64,000 nt of DNA from Spirochaetaceae bacterium (GTDB taxonomy: Bacteria > Spirochaetota > Leptospiria > Leptospirales > Leptonemataceae). The stretch is from positions 1-64,000 of the forward strand of contig PCBI01000015.1 of assembly GCA_002730875.1 (NCBI GenBank). Reading direction: 5' to 3'. The notes under the pieces are model-generated. The model saw only the letters and a list, made by a program, of their open reading frames with translations, did no database searches and was not told the DNA's origin. Position 1 is the stretch's first letter, and the number at the start of each line of letters is the position of its first letter. Positions 24,640-34,221 of this stretch are shown piece by piece. A program made the position numbers and the translations under genes.

Positions 24640-26694
24640 ATGTTTGGATTCATATTCAGAAAGAAGACCCGGCAAGAGAAAAACAATGAGAATCAGGTTT
24701 CACAGCACGAAGTCCAGCAAAGTCCCCTGGATTCAATTCCGGATCGTTACATTTTTACTCTTTCATTGAGCCCTTCAGAATTGGAAGGACTTCGTTCCAG
24801 AATTCCTTTCGACCCCGCTCTCATCACAGGGTTTGTGTCCCAGGATTTACCTTTTCAGGATGTTACGAACCAGATCGCCCGGCAAATGGATTCTAGTTGC
24901 AAGTTTCTTTTCGGTACCACTGCCGGGGAGCTTTGTAGTATCGACGGGGACCGACCGCTGGCGGAGCTTTACTCCCGGGCCACGCCCGGCGAAGGCAAGC
25001 ATGTGGTTCTCATGGCCATTTCCCGAGAAATATTTCAGGATGTTCAGATAGTTCAAATTCCTCTCTTTAGCGAAGACATCTCTGCGCAGGACTCCAGGAC
25101 CGCAGCCCAGCGAGTTTCGTTGATCGAAGAGGAACTGGCAAAGGTTCAGTTGCCGTTCAAGGTCAATTTCCAGGATACTCTGGCGATGACTCTCATCGAC
25201 GGGCTTTCCAGTAGCGAAAACTTTCTTATGGAAGCGGTTTATCAGAGTAAGCGCTTTCCCTGCCTCTTTGCCGGCGGCAGTGCCGGCGGAAAGCTGGATT
25301 TCAAAGATACGTTCATCTCGGACGGCCGAGGTGTCTATCGTCACAAGGCGGTTATCGCCTTTCTCAAACTGCGACCGGGATTCAGGTTCGGTATCTTCAA
25401 GAGCCAGAATTTCAGGAAGCTGGATACCAGTTTTGTTGTCTCTGCGGCCAACCCGGTAAAACGTGAAGTGTTCGAATTTCTGGACCGCCAGGCCTTGAGC
25501 AACGTAAACATCATCGACTCCCTCTGCGAACACTTCCAGTGTAAGCCGAACGAACTGGAGAGTAGATTGGAGAATTATTCGTTCGGACTCGAAGTAAACG
25601 ACGAGATCTATGTGCGCTCGGTGATGAGTATTGACCTGGACCGGAAGGTAGTTACATTCTACTGCGACGTGAGCCCCGGAGAGGAACTGTTTCTTCTAGA
25701 AAGAACGGACCTACAAACGGTAACGGACTCGGACTTCGCCGAATTCATGAAGAACAAACCACAGCCCCTGGGCGCCCTATTGAACGATTGCATTCTCAGA
25801 CGTGTCTTCAATCAAAGCGCCCTGGCCGGAGTCCGCACATTTCAGAACATTCCGTCCATCGGCTTTTCCACATTTGGTGAGATCCTTGGAGTAAACATCA
25901 ATCAGACTCTGACCGCCATTGTTTTCTTTAAAGAAGAGCCCGGCCAGGAATTCGTGGACGACTATGTGGATGACTTCGTGAACAAGTACTCAGGTTTCAA
26001 GGATTACTTCAAATCCAGGCGCGAGCGGGTCCTGGCGAACGTCAATCTGTTAATGGAAGCAACGCTGGAGCGAGTGTCTCGAAACCTGCCGGTTATGACG
26101 ACTCTGGTGGATGCGCTGGTGAACGCTCAACAGGCCACAAACAATGTAGAAAAGACTCTGGATCGGGTTCGGCAAACCTTCCAGGACTACACGTCGCAGG
26201 TGGGCGCTTCGCAGGACCGGAATTCGGTTCTGGCAACTTCCGTTGATAGTCTGGCGGCCAACGTGGCCCATATCGAAAGTATTCTGAAGGCGCTGGGAGA
26301 CATCACCGATCGGACCAATCTTTTGGCGCTGAACGCCTCCATTGAAGCCGCCCGAGCCGGCGAGCACGGCCGGGGTTTCTCCGTTGTGGCCGAAGAAGTG
26401 GGCAAGCTGGCTGTTAAGACTCAAAGCAGTCTGAACGAAACCCGCGGCACCATCTCCGGAGTAATTACGGGAATCAAAAAGATCAGCGATAGTATGGAGA
26501 GTTCCAATCAGGTCTTGCGACAGATCGTCGATAGGAGTCAAAGTCTTACTGATATGGTACAGAATCTGTCCAGTCAGTCAGTAGAAGCTTCTTCGATTCT
26601 GGAAGCTCAGACGGGCAAACTTGAGAAAATGCGCGAAGAGATTGCAACAATTGAGAAATACAAGGATGCCTACCAGATGCTCGTACGTAGCTAG
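24640..26694 (+). CDS. Soluble chemoreceptor with FIST sensor domain
   Basis: This 684-residue protein has no membrane helix. Residues about 35-270 are a FIST N-terminal domain ([41 protein letters not shown]) and about 275-445 a FIST C-terminal domain ([26 protein letters not shown]). Residues about 460-684 are the coiled-coil methyl-accepting signalling domain, with hairpin tip [24 protein letters not shown] domains are proposed to sense small molecules such as amino acids. The protein should feed a cytoplasmic signal to CheA/CheW; no che genes are in the window. It is followed by a broken receiver domain and a four-gene kinase operon, a possible signalling neighbourhood. Confidence 0.88.
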   Translation: MFGFIFRKKTRQEKNNENQVSQHEVQQSPLDSIPDRYIFTLSLSPSELEGLRSRIPFDPALITGFVSQDLPFQDVTNQIARQMDSSCKFLFGTTAGELCSIDGDRPLAELYSRATPGEGKHVVLMAISREIFQDVQIVQIPLFSEDISAQDSRTAAQRVSLIEEELAKVQLPFKVNFQDTLAMTLIDGLSSSENFLMEAVYQSKRFPCLFAGGSAGGKLDFKDTFISDGRGVYRHKAVIAFLKLRPGFRFGIFKSQNFRKLDTSFVVSAANPVKREVFEFLDRQALSNVNIIDSLCEHFQCKPNELESRLENYSFGLEVNDEIYVRSVMSIDLDRKVVTFYCDVSPGEELFLLERTDLQTVTDSDFAEFMKNKPQPLGALLNDCILRRVFNQSALAGVRTFQNIPSIGFSTFGEILGVNINQTLTAIVFFKEEPGQEFVDDYVDDFVNKYSGFKDYFKSRRERVLANVNLLMEATLERVSRNLPVMTTLVDALVNAQQATNNVEKTLDRVRQTFQDYTSQVGASQDRNSVLATSVDSLAANVAHIESILKALGDITDRTNLLALNASIEAARAGEHGRGFSVVAEEVGKLAVKTQSSLNETRGTISGVITGIKKISDSMESSNQVLRQIVDRSQSLTDMVQNLSSQSVEASSILEAQTGKLEKMREEIATIEKYKDAYQMLVRS

Positions 26695-26828
26695 GGTATC
26701 GCGTTGATCGATTGCGAGTTACGCCCGGGACATTGGGCGGCGGACCATGGCTTGTGGCCTGGGGCAACTGGCCCTGGCATCAGACCTAAAGGTTTTGGCC
26801 AGGTCAACTTGGCCAACCAGGATAGTGG

Positions 26829-27017
26829 ATGCTTTTTTGTCCAGGGTTGGTCTCCCGGTTAGCTGCAACGGATCCTAACTGCGCCGCTCTTGATGGGCGA
26901 AAACCTCGAATAGAGCGCGGCTGCGAAGGCTATCTTGTCAGGCCGGTTACCACTCGCCGTCTGGCAGAGGCGTTCTTCAACGCGCAGAAGGGTTTCGTTT
27001 TATATACTGGTTCTTGA
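26829..27017 (+). pseudogene. C-terminal remnant of a response-regulator receiver domain
   Basis: The frame ending at 27017 carries ERGCEGYLVRPVTTRRLAEA, which matches the end of a CheY-like receiver: the beta5 strand normally reads GxxGYLxKPV, here with Arg in place of the conserved Lys, followed by helix 5. The phosphoacceptor and front half are missing and the first ~20 codons look random. It lies between the FIST chemoreceptor and a hybrid kinase, so a response regulator probably once stood here. Confidence 0.45.
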
Positions 27018-27208
27018 GTATGCTGCTGCATGCGCGCTAGAAGGATATGGGCAAAATGCTTGCTTTCGCAGTTGTTAGCGTGCTTCAATCCAGTCTTTGA
27101 AGAGACTCCGCTCTAACTCGCCTGGAATGCCGTTACGTTCATATATTGTTTGACGTGCTGTAAGTGGCCGGGTTAATTTGCTACGCTTGAGCCACGTGGC
27201 CCTGGCAA

Positions 27209-28837
27209 ATGAGCCGCCCGGGCTCTGATTCCCCGGGCTTATCGAACTGGATCCGCAATTTGGATGACCTGGCTGAAATAGTAAAGCATTACGAAGAAAG
27301 CGAACTTCTGGCCGATTTTGGAAGCTGGCAGTACTTTGCTGCAGAGAATCGACTCTGGTGGTCTCCCGGGATGCATCGCATTTTCGGGATATCGGAGCAG
27401 GAGTTCGACGGACGGCAGGAAACACTGTTCGAAGCTGCCGTGCCAGAAGACCGACACATCCTTACCGAAGCGGCGGAACGGTACGCGAAAACCGGCGTAC
27501 CGGATGTACTCACCTATAGAATCAGAAGGCCGGATGGGGAGGTAAGGTACATTCGCGCCTTTGGAGAAAGCTTTCAGGATCATCGTGAAAAGCAGGCCGC
27601 AAGGGGTTACGTTCAGGATATCACCGAACGAATTCTAACCGAAACCGAACTCAAGTCCAGTCGGGCCGAGCTGGAACGGATGGTGGCCGCCCGGACCCGG
27701 GAACTGGAACAGGCCCGAGAAGAGGCCGAAAAGGCCAACCGGGCAAAGGGCCTCTTTCTGGCAAGGATGAGCCATGAACTCAGGACACCGCTGAATGCAG
27801 TCATAGGGGCGGCCCGCCTACTTGAGGAGGAACAATCCGGGGATGCGAAGCGTATCAAAGAGTATATTCATTACATCGGTGAGGCCGGGCGAAATCTTGC
27901 CGAAATCGTCGGCGAAATTCTCGCACTTTCTCAGCTGGAAGAAGGGCGAACCCTACTTAGAAAAACAGCCCTGAACCTGAGCGAATTTGTTAAATCCATC
28001 GTGGACTCCGCTCAAGTTATGGCCATGGATAAGGAGCTTACCCTGAGGTTTTCGCTCCAGGACGATCTTCCTTTCTGGATTGAGGCGGACCGGCCCAAAT
28101 TGCGCCAGATACTTTATAACATACTGGGAAATGCAGTAAAATACACTGCGAAGGGCTTTGTAGATCTCTCGGTGTCACGGGAGGAAGAAGCGATCATTTT
28201 TCAAGTTCAGGATAGCGGTCCCGGCATTCCGCCTGAGGCTCTGCCCGAGCTGTTTCAGATGTACAGCGATGTTCACCGAAAGGACATTGATCCTGAAACC
28301 CCGTCTACCGGACTGGGGCTCTACATTGCCAATGCGTTGACCCGATTGATGGGCGGCGAAATCCAGGTGGAGTCGGAACCCGGAAAAGGCAGCGTTTTCC
28401 GGGTATTACTTCCACTGGTTGGCGGCGAACCAGAAGAAAGTAGCGCGACGGCAGAACTGGATCTGAGTCGCACGAGAATCCTAATAGTCGAAGACAATGC
28501 GATGAATGCGCTTATACTAAAGCGATTGCTCGAATCTCTGGGCGCCAACGACATTATAGTTGCTACTGACGGTTTACAGGCGGTGGAATTCTGGCAATCA
28601 CACCGACCGGACTGCATCTTAATGGACATAGAAATGCCGCGGATGGATGGACTGGAAGCGACAAGACTTATCCGGAAGGAATCCGAAGGAGAAGAGTCGC
28701 AGGCCGCCATCCTTGCCATTACGGCAGGAGCCTTTGATGATGACAGGTATCGGGCTCTGGAAGCCGGGTGCGACGCCTTCCTGGCGAAGCCGGTTTCCCT
28801 GGAAAGCTTGAAGCTAACACTCTGGACTGTACTCTAA
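27209..28837 (+). CDS. Soluble PAS hybrid histidine kinase with C-terminal receiver
   Basis: This 542-residue protein has no membrane segment. A PAS/PAC domain (about 30-145, with YRIRRPDGEVRYIRAFG) is followed by a short coiled coil, HisKA with the phospho-His189 in SHELRTPLN, and HATPase (NILGNAVKYT, DSGPGIP, TGLGLYIAN). The receiver begins ILIVEDNAMNALIL, has acceptor Asp473 in LMDIEMPRMDG and Lys in FLAKPVS. It can phosphorylate its own receiver; output needs an HPt partner or direct interaction. The next kinase gene begins 45 bases later, so it probably heads a four-gene signalling operon (27209-32630). The ribosome site before the ATG is weak. Confidence 0.9.
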   Translation: MSRPGSDSPGLSNWIRNLDDLAEIVKHYEESELLADFGSWQYFAAENRLWWSPGMHRIFGISEQEFDGRQETLFEAAVPEDRHILTEAAERYAKTGVPDVLTYRIRRPDGEVRYIRAFGESFQDHREKQAARGYVQDITERILTETELKSSRAELERMVAARTRELEQAREEAEKANRAKGLFLARMSHELRTPLNAVIGAARLLEEEQSGDAKRIKEYIHYIGEAGRNLAEIVGEILALSQLEEGRTLLRKTALNLSEFVKSIVDSAQVMAMDKELTLRFSLQDDLPFWIEADRPKLRQILYNILGNAVKYTAKGFVDLSVSREEEAIIFQVQDSGPGIPPEALPELFQMYSDVHRKDIDPETPSTGLGLYIANALTRLMGGEIQVESEPGKGSVFRVLLPLVGGEPEESSATAELDLSRTRILIVEDNAMNALILKRLLESLGANDIIVATDGLQAVEFWQSHRPDCILMDIEMPRMDGLEATRLIRKESEGEESQAAILAITAGAFDDDRYRALEAGCDAFLAKPVSLESLKLTLWTVL

Positions 28838-28882
28838 ACCAGGAAATACCGCCTCGGCAGTGGCCTGCCTTCCTGTAGCCGG

Positions 28883-30367
28883 GTGCATGTTTTCAATCAA
28901 AACGCTTGCCACTCCAAAAAGATGTGCTGCAATCGGTCCCTCATGACTCCGGGCTTGCCACGATTGCGGATCGCCTTTCATTCAATTATTCTTCGCTCTG
29001 GATGGCGCATCACCTTTGTAGCAGTGCCTCTGCTAGCGCTACTATTCCTTCCCCGGGCTTTGCTTGCCCAACCGGATCCTTCGCTGGTCTCTCTCTTCGA
29101 AAACAGCGGCGTGGTAATGCTACTGATAGAACCCGAAAGCGGCGCCATAATTCGCGCCAATTCCAGCGCCGCCAGGTTCTACGGCCATAGCCAGCAAGAG
29201 CTTCAATCCATGGCGATTCAGGATATCAATACATTCACTCCGGAGCAGGTCAAAAAGGAACGCCTGCGCGCCGCCCGCGAGAACCGAAACTTTTTCATTT
29301 TCAGGCACAGACTTTCGGACGGTAGAGTTAAGCGCGTCGAGGTATACTCCCATCCCATCGTATACCGAGGACGCCAGGTACTCTTTTCCATCATTCACGA
29401 TGTTAGCGATGAAAGGTTCATGCAGGAGACTGTTGAGCATTACAATAGACAATTGGAAGGGCAGGTAGATGAGCGGACGGAGGAATTGAGAACCTATCAG
29501 TATTTTCTAATTGCGCTTGCAATACTCCAATTTCTGGTTATTGCGGCGCTTGTGTACACCCGGGCCAGACGGAAGAAAGCGGAGCGGGCCCTGGAAAAAT
29601 TGAATCAGGAACTGGAGAAGCGAATTCGCATCGCTGTGGAGAGTATTCGGGAGAAGGAGTCCATCATTCATGAAAGGGAGAAACGTCGAGCCAGGGATGA
29701 TCTCTTGATTGATCTGGCGCATCAGTGGAGGCAGCCGCTGAACGCCGCCGCGCTGGAGGTTCAAAACATTGGCGATCTACTGGAAGGAGCCCCCGGCGCT
29801 GCAAAGATCGAAGAATTGATTGGTATTGTAATGGAGCAATTGACGGAACTATCATCGACATTGTCGCGCCTGACCGGCTTCTACGAACGGGAATCGGCCC
29901 TGTCCGTGGGAATAAAAGAAGGCCTGAAAAAAAGCAGGGATCTTTCTGAAAGATCATTGAAATCCAGAGGGATTGAAGTCATAGACCGTGTGTCGCCGGA
30001 TTGTCTTCCTCGGGCCGAGGCCGACGAATGGGTGAACCTGTTTTCGACCTTCTTCATGAATGTCCGGGAAATAAAGGAAGCCAGGGGGCTGGGCTCCGCC
30101 CGTATCACTGTAGAAAGCCGATCCGATGAGCGTGCTACGTATCTGATTATAGAGGATAATGCCGGAGGGATTGATCCCACCTTGCTGCCCAGGCGTCTAT
30201 TTGAGCCTTACACAACCACCCATTTCAGGAGCCGGGACAAGGGCCTGGGCTTATATACTGTATTCAGTATGATTACCTACCGATTTAATGGAGAGATAGA
30301 AGCCGAAAACACCCCGGTCGGGGCCAGATTCACCATTAGGATTCCCCATGGAAGAAATGAACCTTGA
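28883..30367 (+). CDS. Membrane histidine kinase with PAS domain between two membrane helices
   Basis: This is a protein of up to 494 residues; the GTG at 28883, ATG 28922 and ATG 28943 are all possible starts. A signal-anchor-like helix (about 43-62, ending in LLAQPDPS) precedes a PAS/PAC domain (about 70-185), a coiled coil, and a second helix (YFLIALAILQFLVIAALVY, about 208-226). The kinase core follows, with phospho-His280 in LAHQWRQPLNAA and HATPase motifs EDNAGGID and GLGLYTVF. By topology the PAS domain would face the periplasm, which is uncommon for this kind of PAS. It overlaps the start of the next gene, a single-domain receiver, by 20 bases, so the two are coupled. Confidence 0.85.
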   Translation: MHVFNQNACHSKKMCCNRSLMTPGLPRLRIAFHSIILRSGWRITFVAVPLLALLFLPRALLAQPDPSLVSLFENSGVVMLLIEPESGAIIRANSSAARFYGHSQQELQSMAIQDINTFTPEQVKKERLRAARENRNFFIFRHRLSDGRVKRVEVYSHPIVYRGRQVLFSIIHDVSDERFMQETVEHYNRQLEGQVDERTEELRTYQYFLIALAILQFLVIAALVYTRARRKKAERALEKLNQELEKRIRIAVESIREKESIIHEREKRRARDDLLIDLAHQWRQPLNAAALEVQNIGDLLEGAPGAAKIEELIGIVMEQLTELSSTLSRLTGFYERESALSVGIKEGLKKSRDLSERSLKSRGIEVIDRVSPDCLPRAEADEWVNLFSTFFMNVREIKEARGLGSARITVESRSDERATYLIIEDNAGGIDPTLLPRRLFEPYTTTHFRSRDKGLGLYTVFSMITYRFNGEIEAENTPVGARFTIRIPHGRNEP

Positions 30368-30731
30368 AGTGTTGTCAGGAAAGAGAATTCTTTTCGTGGA
30401 CGACGATCCCTATACCCGAAAAGCGCTGGAGCGCATGCTTGCCAGCCGATGTGGTGAGGTGTTGCTGGCCGAAGACGGCTCGGCCGGCTGGGAGTTAATA
30501 CAGAGCGACAAACCGGATCTGGTGATTACCGACATCGAAATGCCCAACATGAATGGCCTGGAGCTTCTCGAGAAGGTAAAGGAACTCAATCCGGCCGAAC
30601 CGGTAGTGGTGATCACCGCTTTTGAAGACGAAGCCCACGAAGCCAAACAGGCAGATGCCATTCTCATTAAACCGGTACACCGCGAATCTTTGCTCAGGAC
30701 CCTGGTCTCGGTTCTGGCTTCCCGGGTATGA
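30348..30731 (+). CDS. Single-domain response regulator (CheY-like receiver)
   Basis: This 127-residue protein is only a receiver domain: RILFVDDDPYTRKAL with the acidic triad, acceptor Asp62 in VITDIEMPNMNG, Thr in VVITAFE, and Lys in AILIKPVHRE. There is no output domain, so it acts by protein-protein contact or as a phosphate shuttle. Its start lies within the end of the preceding kinase gene and the next kinase begins 3 bases after its stop, so it sits between two kinases that share the HQW(R/K)QPLN H-box and is probably their common substrate. Confidence 0.9.
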   Translation: MEEMNLEVLSGKRILFVDDDPYTRKALERMLASRCGEVLLAEDGSAGWELIQSDKPDLVITDIEMPNMNGLELLEKVKELNPAEPVVVITAFEDEAHEAKQADAILIKPVHRESLLRTLVSVLASRV

Positions 30732-30734
30732 TAT

Positions 30735-32630
30735 ATGATTACCTTTGAGGAACTAGAAGCGCTTCTGGAAAGCACGGACTGTCTGGCCGAGTGGATCCCG
30801 GAAGCTGACTGGCCGGTGCTTGAGCTCAAGTGCCAGGGGATTCGTCATGAGGGATCTCTGGCCCTAAAAGAAATCATTCATCCAGAAGATCTGGCTACCG
30901 CCAGTCTTCAACTGGACCGAGCTCTGGAGTCCGGCCTCGCTTCGTTCAAACGGGGACCTTATCGCATTCGTCATCCGGATAAGGACTATGTTAGCGTCAT
31001 GGAGCAATGCCTGGTGCGAAGGCAGGACTCCGGAAAAAGTCGCATACTCAGTGTCTTTCGAATTCAGGAGTCGGAGGCCGGTCTTCGTGCTGATCTACTG
31101 GAAGCCCAGGATCGCTTACAACTGGCTATGGATGCGACTCCGGATGGTCTGTGGGACTGGAACCTCAAGACGGACCAGGTTTTCTTTTCTGCTCACTGGA
31201 AGAATATGCTCGGTTATCGGGATGAGGAAATCGGTAACGATCTGGAGGAGTGGCGATCCCGAGTTCATCCTGACGACCTTGAGCTGGCAATGAAAGACGT
31301 TCAGGAGCACCTCGAAGGCCGCACCGCCTATTATATCAACGAACATCGAATGCGCCGAAAGGACGGAAGCTATATTTGGATTCTGGATCGGGGTAAAGCT
31401 TCCAGGGAATCGAACGGAAAGCCTTATCGGATGATTGGTTTTCATACGGATATTACAAGGCATCGAGAACTGGAAGATAGTCTTCGCGCCTTTGGCCAGG
31501 AACTGGAAGAGCGAGTATCCGAAAAAACGATTGAGCTACGGCGGCAATTACAGAAGTTCCAGCTCCTTTTTAATTCCAGCAACGATGCCTTTATTATTCA
31601 TTATCTTGACGATTCCGAACACATCGATTCGCTCATCGAAGTCAATGACCGAGCCTGCTCTATGCTCGCCTATGATCGTTCCGATCTACTTCTTCTTCGA
31701 TTCTCGGATCTGTTCCCGGCGGAGAGCAACCCCGGGCTGCAACAAAACGTGGAAGCCCTGCTGGAGGATGGTGTGGCCCTTTATCGCGGCTTTATCCAGC
31801 CATCCCGGGGAGATAGCATTCCGGTAGATATGAGCTCCCATTTGTTCCGTCTGCCGGATGGATGGGCCTGCTTTTCTTCCGTTCGGGACATTGCCGATCG
31901 ACTCAAGCTGGAGAAGGAGAACGAAGAAAAGGAACAATTGCTAATCCAGCAGTCCAGGATGGCCTCCCTGGGCGAAATGATCGGCGCCATCGCGCACCAG
32001 TGGAAGCAACCGCTCAATGCCATTTCCATGGCTGCCGGGATGATCCCGGATTCGACGTCGCCTGAAGAATTAAAAGAAACGGAAGAGATCATAATCCGCC
32101 AGGTGGACTTCCTTTCCCGGACAATAAATGAATTTCGCGACTTCTTCCGCCCGAATCAGGAGAAGAAGCCATTCCGTGCTTGCGAATCCGCCGAAAAGCT
32201 AATGCGCATTATGGCGCCGGTTCTCAGGCGGGAAAAAATAGCCGTAACCATTCATTCGCACGAACACTTCAATTTTGTTGGTCAAGAGAATGAATTTCAG
32301 CAGGTCCTGTTGAATATTATCTCCAATGCCCGGGATGCTTTCGCCGAGAGAGACATCCAGAATCGGACCGTAGACATCTACCCCGAGAAAAAGGGTCGGA
32401 CGGGCGTTATACGGATCAGGGATAATGCCGGCGGAATTCCCGAAACGCTGCTGCCGCAGAAGTTGTTCGAGGCCTACGTAACCACAAAAGGCGATCTGGG
32501 CACCGGAATCGGCCTCAGTTTGAGTCGTCGTATCGTGGAAGACCGCATGGGAGGCAAACTAAGTGCGCGAAACGTGGAAGGGGGCGCCGAATTCTCCATC
32601 GAAGTACCCCTGGCGAAAAAGGAATCGTAG
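30735..32630 (+). CDS. Soluble multi-PAS histidine kinase
   Basis: This 631-residue protein has no membrane segment. There are three PAS-like regions: residues about 1-115 (divergent), 125-250 (WDWNLKTDQVFFSAHW, RMRRKDGSYIWILDRG, IGFHTDITRHREL) and 275-395. A short coiled coil leads to the kinase core with phospho-His421 in IAHQWKQPLNAI, and HATPase motifs NIISNARDAF, RDNAGGIPE and GTGIGLSLS. The H-box is the same HQWxQPLN type as in the kinase at 28883, unlike the SHELRTPL type of the first gene. It is the last gene of the operon. The input is unknown; the second PAS region is the canonical PAS_3 type. Confidence 0.9.
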   Translation: MITFEELEALLESTDCLAEWIPEADWPVLELKCQGIRHEGSLALKEIIHPEDLATASLQLDRALESGLASFKRGPYRIRHPDKDYVSVMEQCLVRRQDSGKSRILSVFRIQESEAGLRADLLEAQDRLQLAMDATPDGLWDWNLKTDQVFFSAHWKNMLGYRDEEIGNDLEEWRSRVHPDDLELAMKDVQEHLEGRTAYYINEHRMRRKDGSYIWILDRGKASRESNGKPYRMIGFHTDITRHRELEDSLRAFGQELEERVSEKTIELRRQLQKFQLLFNSSNDAFIIHYLDDSEHIDSLIEVNDRACSMLAYDRSDLLLLRFSDLFPAESNPGLQQNVEALLEDGVALYRGFIQPSRGDSIPVDMSSHLFRLPDGWACFSSVRDIADRLKLEKENEEKEQLLIQQSRMASLGEMIGAIAHQWKQPLNAISMAAGMIPDSTSPEELKETEEIIIRQVDFLSRTINEFRDFFRPNQEKKPFRACESAEKLMRIMAPVLRREKIAVTIHSHEHFNFVGQENEFQQVLLNIISNARDAFAERDIQNRTVDIYPEKKGRTGVIRIRDNAGGIPETLLPQKLFEAYVTTKGDLGTGIGLSLSRRIVEDRMGGKLSARNVEGGAEFSIEVPLAKKES

Positions 32631-32710
32631 CTTTCCTTTGGGCCGAGCGTGCGAACCTCTTCTTTTTGCCAATTGGCTGCCGCGGTAGATCACCATTAAG
32701 GCTGTAGAAT

Positions 32711-33505
32711 TCACATACGGCAGAATTGCCCCATAGCCTCTCGCGTGCTACTTGCCGTTTCCGCGTAGTCACTGTAGCGATCAGCCCGATCGCCAGCCAG
32801 TTCTGTTCCGTAATAGGCATCGTAATGGATCACAAACTGGACCTGATTGTTCCAGGAATCGAGCCTGGATGCCCATCCTGGTAGTATCCAGCCCATGAAA
32901 CCGGTGAAACTGGCGAGTACCAGAGGCAGAGCCAGCGCAAAACGGTCCAGAAAGTTTACCGGACCGGTCGCCTTCCTGTCGTTGGCCCCATCTCTTTTTG
33001 CCTCAAGTTTCTTTTTTGCCAGGTTGACGTCCGCCGGCACCAGAAATGCCAGAATAATCAGCCCGGCAATCACGCTCAGAGAAGCGTGGGTCATCACCCG
33101 GTCGAAAACAATGGCAATCCAGCCTCCAGCAATATTCAAAGCTCCGGCTGCAAAGAGAGTCCGGTGAAACACGGAATCTCGGTCCAGCGTTCTCCAGAGG
33201 GCATTGCAGTCATTATCCTTACGAACCATAAACCTCTGGATATGTCTGCCCACGGCATAAACGCAGGCGAAGTAGGCTATTCCTACTACATACCACACCC
33301 GGTTTGTCAGCGAGAGCAAATAAGTGAGCAATTCTCCCGTTGGATTACATGTTGCGCGAATCCAGTCTGGATTGGCGCCAAGAGCTGAAACGAATAGGTA
33401 GCAGGCGCTGAAAATCAGCAGACCCAGGATTGCTGCAATCAGTAGGGCCGGATTCAGGGGCTTGAGGGATGCTGGTTCTGAGATTTTTTCTGTTTCGTTG
33501 TTCAT
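32711..33505 (-). CDS. Polytopic membrane protein of unknown function
   Basis: This 264-residue protein starts after GGAG and has about five hydrophobic helices: around 20-42, 65-87, 117-136, 140-158 and 190-212. The last 50 residues are polar and tyrosine-rich (YDAYYGTELAGD). The loop between the fourth and fifth helices is Lys-rich, suggesting it is cytoplasmic. No known family was recognised. It is convergent with the kinase operon and stands alone. Confidence 0.6.
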   Translation of the reverse strand: MNNETEKISEPASLKPLNPALLIAAILGLLIFSACYLFVSALGANPDWIRATCNPTGELLTYLLSLTNRVWYVVGIAYFACVYAVGRHIQRFMVRKDNDCNALWRTLDRDSVFHRTLFAAGALNIAGGWIAIVFDRVMTHASLSVIAGLIILAFLVPADVNLAKKKLEAKRDGANDRKATGPVNFLDRFALALPLVLASFTGFMGWILPGWASRLDSWNNQVQFVIHYDAYYGTELAGDRADRYSDYAETASSTREAMGQFCRM

Positions 33506-33753
33506 TAGATTTCTCCATTCAACGAGGCAATTACATTCATCTTCTTAAGCAGGTCAGGCAGGCGCTGGACCAATTCGGGTGCTCGCTATCGCACAAATTA
33601 CTTGTTAGTTGGGCCGGTCTGGCCGGGTTAATCGTCAGAGATGATATCGCTACTTCAATTGCTATCAAGCAAGTTTTTTGATTCTAACTCAATGGGCCGG
33701 AGATCCTGGTTCTGACTTGACCCCGGGTTCAGCCCGGGCTCAGTGGTCGCACC

Positions 33754-34185
33754 ATGAGTGTAAAAATAGATGAAATCATGAAATCCCGAGTCATTACCGT
33801 GACCCCGCATCAAACCGCAGGCCATGTAAGAGAACTTCTGGAAAAAAACAAGATCAACATTGTACCGGTGGTGGGCCCGGACAAAGAAGTGCTGGGTGTA
33901 GTTTCTTCTGCAGACCTGATCAAGAAAGTCTCGGATAACAAACCCGTAAGCCAGTTTATGACCGAAAAGATCTACACAATACCCCGATATGGCGATGTGG
34001 ATCTGGCGGCGAGAATGATGCGAAAGCATAAAATCCATCATCTTATCGTAATAGACAACAAGAAGCTGGCCGGTGTTGTCAGTACGTTCGATTTGCTTCA
34101 GCTTCTGGAAGGAAAACGATTTGTAATCAAGAATGCGCCCACCCAGGGCAAGGTCACGGGAAAACGCAGCAAAGCAGAAAGCTGA
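33754..34185 (+). CDS. Stand-alone CBS-domain pair protein
   Basis: This 143-residue protein consists of two CBS motifs in tandem. The first is at about 8-62 (MKSRVITVTPHQTAG, NIVPVVGPDKEVLGVVSSAD) and the second at about 68-122 (MTEKIYTIPRYGDVD, HHLIVIDNKKLAGVVSTFD). A short Lys-rich tail follows. CBS pairs bind adenine nucleotides such as AMP, ATP or SAM and act as energy sensors. With no fused effector it probably controls a partner by contact; no partner is evident next to it. Confidence 0.88.
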   Translation: MSVKIDEIMKSRVITVTPHQTAGHVRELLEKNKINIVPVVGPDKEVLGVVSSADLIKKVSDNKPVSQFMTEKIYTIPRYGDVDLAARMMRKHKIHHLIVIDNKKLAGVVSTFDLLQLLEGKRFVIKNAPTQGKVTGKRSKAES

Positions 34186-34221
34186 GTCCATGGCGCTGGC
34201 CTAAGCCGGAAAAGTGGCCCT

